This document shows positions 5,691 to 7,676 of a stretch of 7,676 nucleotides of DNA, in pieces. The stretch's first letter is position 1; each line of letters begins with the position of its first letter. The notes under the pieces were generated by a model that was given only the letters and a program-made list of their open reading frames with translations, was not told the DNA's origin and made no database searches. Made by a program: the position numbers and the translations under genes. Source of the stretch: Thermoplasmata archaeon (lineage in GTDB: Archaea; Thermoplasmatota; Thermoplasmata; Thermoplasmatales; Thermoplasmataceae); contig JAJZXT010000093.1 in assembly GCA_021806355.1 (NCBI GenBank), forward strand, positions 1-7,676, written 5' to 3'.

Positions 5691-5870
5691 TTTTCCTTTT
5701 TGAATTCAATTGTGTATTCATTTAATCAGTATTGGGAGGATTGCCTAGTGAATTAGGATTTAAGGATTAATGGAGTGGCTATGGCAGTTATATGCGGTTG
5801 GCACTATAATTTTAATTTATATCATTTCTTATTGAAAATACGGAAATATTTCACACTGATTAATCGTCTA
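5691..5870. other. AT-rich gap between SRP RNA and the TPR gene
   Basis: This divergent intergenic stretch holds no gene I can assign with confidence. It includes the palindrome TTGAATTCAA (5700-5709), an imperfect inverted repeat CCTA/TAGG (5744-5757), and a possible 21-codon ORF for a hydrophobic peptide, listed separately. From about here rightward the sequence becomes clearly more AT-rich than the housekeeping genes to the left. Confidence 0.5.
5770..5835 (+). CDS. Possible 21-aa hydrophobic small protein
   Basis: An ATG (5770) opens 21 codons before TGA. The predicted peptide begins MEWLWQLYAVG and continues TIILIYIISY, so nearly its whole length could form one membrane-spanning helix. 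It has two Trp near the N-terminus and two Tyr near the C-terminus, as at membrane interfaces. AAGGA (5762-5766) precedes the start, but with only three bases of spacing. An ORF this short in AT-rich DNA can arise by chance, and Ile, Leu and Tyr codons are favoured by AT content. No family is recognised. It is recorded as a possibility, not a firm gene. Confidence 0.2.
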   Translation: MEWLWQLYAVGTIILIYIISY

Positions 5871-5881
5871 AAATTTAAATA
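5871..5881 (+). promoter_or_regulatory. TATA box of the TPR gene
   Basis: AAATTTAAAT (5871-5880) is centred 26-27 bases before the ATG at 5903. That is exactly the distance between an archaeal TATA box and a transcription start, and there is no Shine-Dalgarno sequence before the ATG. A leaderless mRNA is therefore the best reading. Confidence 0.6.
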
Positions 5882-5902
5882 GCAACTGGATCATATAAAC
5901 AT

Positions 5903-6751
5903 ATGGCAGAAATATCGAAGGATCCAAAATACTATTTTAACAAGGGAAACACGTTGTATTCTGTGGGAAACTATGAGGAGAGTATAAAAAATTATGATCT
6001 TGCGATTGGAATGAATCCAAAGGATCCGGATTTTTATTTGAATAGATCAGAGACATTGCATATACTTGGAAAATACGAAGATGAAATTGCAGGATATGAT
6101 AAGGCAATATCAATCAACGCCAAAGATCCTGAATATCATATCAGGAAATCATGGGCCCTTCAATCCATAGGTAAATATGATGATGCCATAGTAGAGTATG
6201 ACAAGGCAATATCACTTAACCCCAAGGACCCGGAGTTTTATATTAAAAAAAGCCACGCTCTAATCAAGATAGGAAAATATGAGGAAGCTATAAAAGAATA
6301 CGATAAGGCAATTGCAATCAACGGCAACAATCCTGACTATTTTAATCATAAGGCTGATGCCCTAATGGCTATAGGTAAATATCAAGAATCTTCCAACGAG
6401 TGTGACAAGGCAATATCACTTAATCCAAAGAACCCGGAATTCTTCACTAAGAAGAGTCAAGCCTTAATAAAAATAGGAAAATATGAGGAAGCTATAAAAG
6501 AATATGACAAGGCAATAACAATCAACAAAAGCAATCCAGATTACTACTATAGAAAAGCCAATTTACACAAGATACTTGGAAGGTATGAAGATGCGATCAA
6601 GAATTATGATATAGCTATTTCTTTAAAGCCTAACGACACAAAATACTTTGATGAAAGAAAAGAAACCGTAAATATGATCGGAGTTCCAGAAACCAATAAT
6701 GAAGAAAAGAAGAAAACGAAAGAACATATTATTGGAAGGAATAAAGAATAA
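5903..6751 (+). CDS. Tetratricopeptide-repeat (TPR) protein
   Basis: The protein (282 aa) is built almost wholly from 34-residue TPR units: seven complete copies from about residue 6 to 243, then a degenerate eighth. A highly charged tail follows (residues 264-282, rich in Glu and Lys). Each unit shows the canonical pattern A-x-x-x-GKYEEAIKEYDKAI-x-x-NP. TPR superhelices bind other proteins or peptides, so this is probably a scaffold or adaptor. There is no signal peptide or membrane segment, and no catalytic domain. Units 3-4 and 5-6 look like a recent 68-residue duplication. The ATG at 5903 fits a leaderless transcript. The gene is visibly more AT-rich than the left-hand genes and lies beside a transposase remnant, which suggests accessory or horizontally acquired DNA. 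The partner is unknown. Confidence 0.92.
   Translation: MAEISKDPKYYFNKGNTLYSVGNYEESIKNYDLAIGMNPKDPDFYLNRSETLHILGKYEDEIAGYDKAISINAKDPEYHIRKSWALQSIGKYDDAIVEYDKAISLNPKDPEFYIKKSHALIKIGKYEEAIKEYDKAIAINGNNPDYFNHKADALMAIGKYQESSNECDKAISLNPKNPEFFTKKSQALIKIGKYEEAIKEYDKAITINKSNPDYYYRKANLHKILGRYEDAIKNYDIAISLKPNDTKYFDERKETVNMIGVPETNNEEKKKTKEHIIGRNKE
6269..6504 (+). repeat. 32-base exact direct repeat within the TPR gene
   Basis: The same 32 bases occur at 6269-6300 and 6473-6504, exactly 204 bases (two TPR units) apart, inside a longer stretch of strong similarity. The repeat encodes the IGKYEEAIKEY segment. Identity at synonymous positions points to recent duplication or gene conversion rather than old TPR conservation. 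Confidence 0.85.
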
Positions 6752-6758
6752 GGTTTAA

Positions 6759-6775
6759 TCCCCTATTTTTTTATA
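6759..6775 (+). terminator. T-tract terminator of the TPR gene
   Basis: A run of seven T (6766-6772) follows the TPR stop codon by about 14 bases, within CCCTATTTTTTTATAG. This is the usual form of an archaeal intrinsic terminator. No stable hairpin is required or seen. Confidence 0.6.
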
Positions 6776-7676
6776 GCCTATGGCGGAAATAGATGGTTGA
6801 TTCTACCAGACTTTCCTAACATGCATTACCCAAATTTCGCAATATATTGGCTTTATCCATCATTTCATCATTGTATGTATCTTCAGACAATGAATCATCG
6901 AGTATCATTTCCGTTGCTTTATCTACCAGTTTCATCATCTTATTTCTTGCCATTCCCGGTTTCTTGAACGGTTTCCTGTATCTTGAAAACACAGATGCAA
7001 TATCCTGTTTTCCAAATACGATCTCAACATATTCTGGATTGGCCATGTTCTGGAACATTGCAAGGGTTACCCCACTCTTTGCAAGTATCTTCCTTGTGGC
7101 AATGTTCCCGCATCTTTTCCTGATGTTTTTGTTGAGTCTGCGGAAGAATATCTCCATTGCGTTGTTTGTTCTCGGTATAGTATGTTCAGGATTGTTTGCG
7201 AATAACATCACTTCACGTTCATGGTATTTCCTGACTATGTGTTTAACAGCGGTGAACATATGTGTGGGGATGTTTACATTCAGGTATACTTCCATTTCTC
7301 CTATGGCAATATTGCACTGTTCATGGATGAAATCATCATCCTTCATATCATCAGAAAGGCTTCCCTTTTCCGGAACGTTGAATGCTGACCAGATCTTCTA
7401 GAACAGCATGTTAACATCAGAGAGTTTACCAGCCATTTCCTTGATGTTGCCGTCTTTGGTGATGCGCTTGATCACTTTCATGGTATCCTTAAGAAGTTTC
7501 TTAGAATTCTTTCCCTTGATTTTGCCTGAAAGAACATCAAGTTTATTCTCCGCTTCCTTACAAGATAGGTAGAAGTTCAGATGTTCCAGTGAGAAAGGAA
7601 AACCATAACCGGAACTTCCACTGACTGCGAGTATAGGTTCAAGTATCTTCCTTATTGCCATGGTTTCAACACATTC
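6776..7676 (-). mobile_element. Insertion sequence, incomplete at the window edge
   Basis: The right end of the window is occupied by a transposase gene that runs out of the sequence, so at least one end of the element is missing. The left boundary must lie between the TPR terminator (6775) and the transposase stop (6816). The segment GGTTGATTCTACC there has short inverted ends, but a terminal repeat cannot be confirmed without the other end. No target-site duplication can be tested. Confidence 0.5.
6816..7676 (-). pseudogene. DDE-type transposase, broken by an in-frame amber codon
   Basis: One reading frame runs from beyond the right edge to TAG at 6816. It is interrupted only by TAG at 7398-7400, and the sequence on both sides stays in the same frame. 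The readable codons cover about 285 residues of the C-terminal part of a transposase. The recognisable segment is HTIPRTNNAMEIFFRRLNKNIRKRCGN (codons around 7090-7170). Its TNN-x-x-E followed by a basic helix matches the final Glu region of DDE transposases, with the Glu codon at 7152-7154. The rest is lysine-rich and helical, ending GNAC. The N-terminal domain and the first catalytic Asp residues would lie outside the window. I cannot assign the IS family. The ATG at 7661 is internal, since the frame is open upstream of it to the edge. TAG also ends ribH and the HD gene, so it acts as a normal stop here and the gene is probably dead. Confidence 0.75.

Noticed and set aside
5903..6751. Regularly spaced repeats suggesting a CRISPR array
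   Set aside because: The period is 102 bases in one open frame and translates to 34-residue TPR units. There are no unique spacers and no cas genes.
7398..7400. Pyrrolysine codon in the transposase
   Set aside because: TAG ends at least three genes in the window, including this transposase itself. No pyl genes or tRNA are present, so an ordinary stop or a recent mutation is more likely.
6847..7401. 184-codon plus-strand frame that looks membrane-like
   Set aside because: It is the antisense of the transposase, whose DDE-region motif is clear. The hydrophobicity comes from reading lysine-rich codons in reverse.

Overview
The window looks like a chromosomal segment of a thermoacidophilic euryarchaeon of the Thermoplasmatales type. 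It carries KEOPS Pcc1, prefoldin beta, the archaeal lumazine-synthase-like riboflavin synthase RibC, the archaeal FAD synthase RibL, an archaeal SRP (7S) RNA, TATA boxes placed for leaderless transcripts, and mixed Shine-Dalgarno and leaderless starts. The assignment to this order is inferred from gene types and style, not from a database match.

Layout. 1-187 is AT-rich and non-coding, with short inverted and direct repeats and a probable promoter. 188-1663 (+) is a compact operon, pcc1-pfdB-mptA, in which each stop codon touches the next start codon. 1666-3666 (-) is a four-gene flavin operon in the order ribB-ribL-ribC-ribH, convergent with mptA across a two-base gap inside a shared bidirectional terminator. 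A divergent promoter region with a palindrome (3667-3758) separates ribB from a RimI-type acetyltransferase gene (3759-4217, +). That gene converges and overlaps with an HD-domain phosphohydrolase gene (4203-5339, -). Directly upstream of the HD gene, on the same strand, lies the SRP RNA (about 5353-5665). From about 5670 rightward the sequence is visibly more AT-rich and accessory in nature: an intergenic region with a possible 21-codon ORF, a leaderless TPR-repeat protein gene (5903-6751, +), and a DDE-type transposase remnant (6816 to the right edge, -) broken by an in-frame amber codon.

How the genes work together. RibB makes the four-carbon unit from ribulose 5-phosphate. RibH joins it to the ribitylaminopyrimidine to give lumazine, RibC dismutates lumazine to riboflavin, and RibL adenylylates FMN to FAD. 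The riboflavin kinase and the early GTP-derived steps are not in the window. On the plus strand, Pcc1 (t6A tRNA modification) and the FolE2/MptA-type GTP cyclohydrolase (entry to pterins and, in archaea, the archaeosine precursor) sit on either side of the prefoldin gene, so the operon may couple tRNA modification with folding of new proteins. The SRP RNA targets membrane and secreted proteins.

I saw no CRISPR array, tRNA or defence system. The points most worth following are the palindrome between ribB and rimI, the SRP RNA/HD-gene tandem with no promoter space between them, and the small ORF in the SRP-TPR gap.
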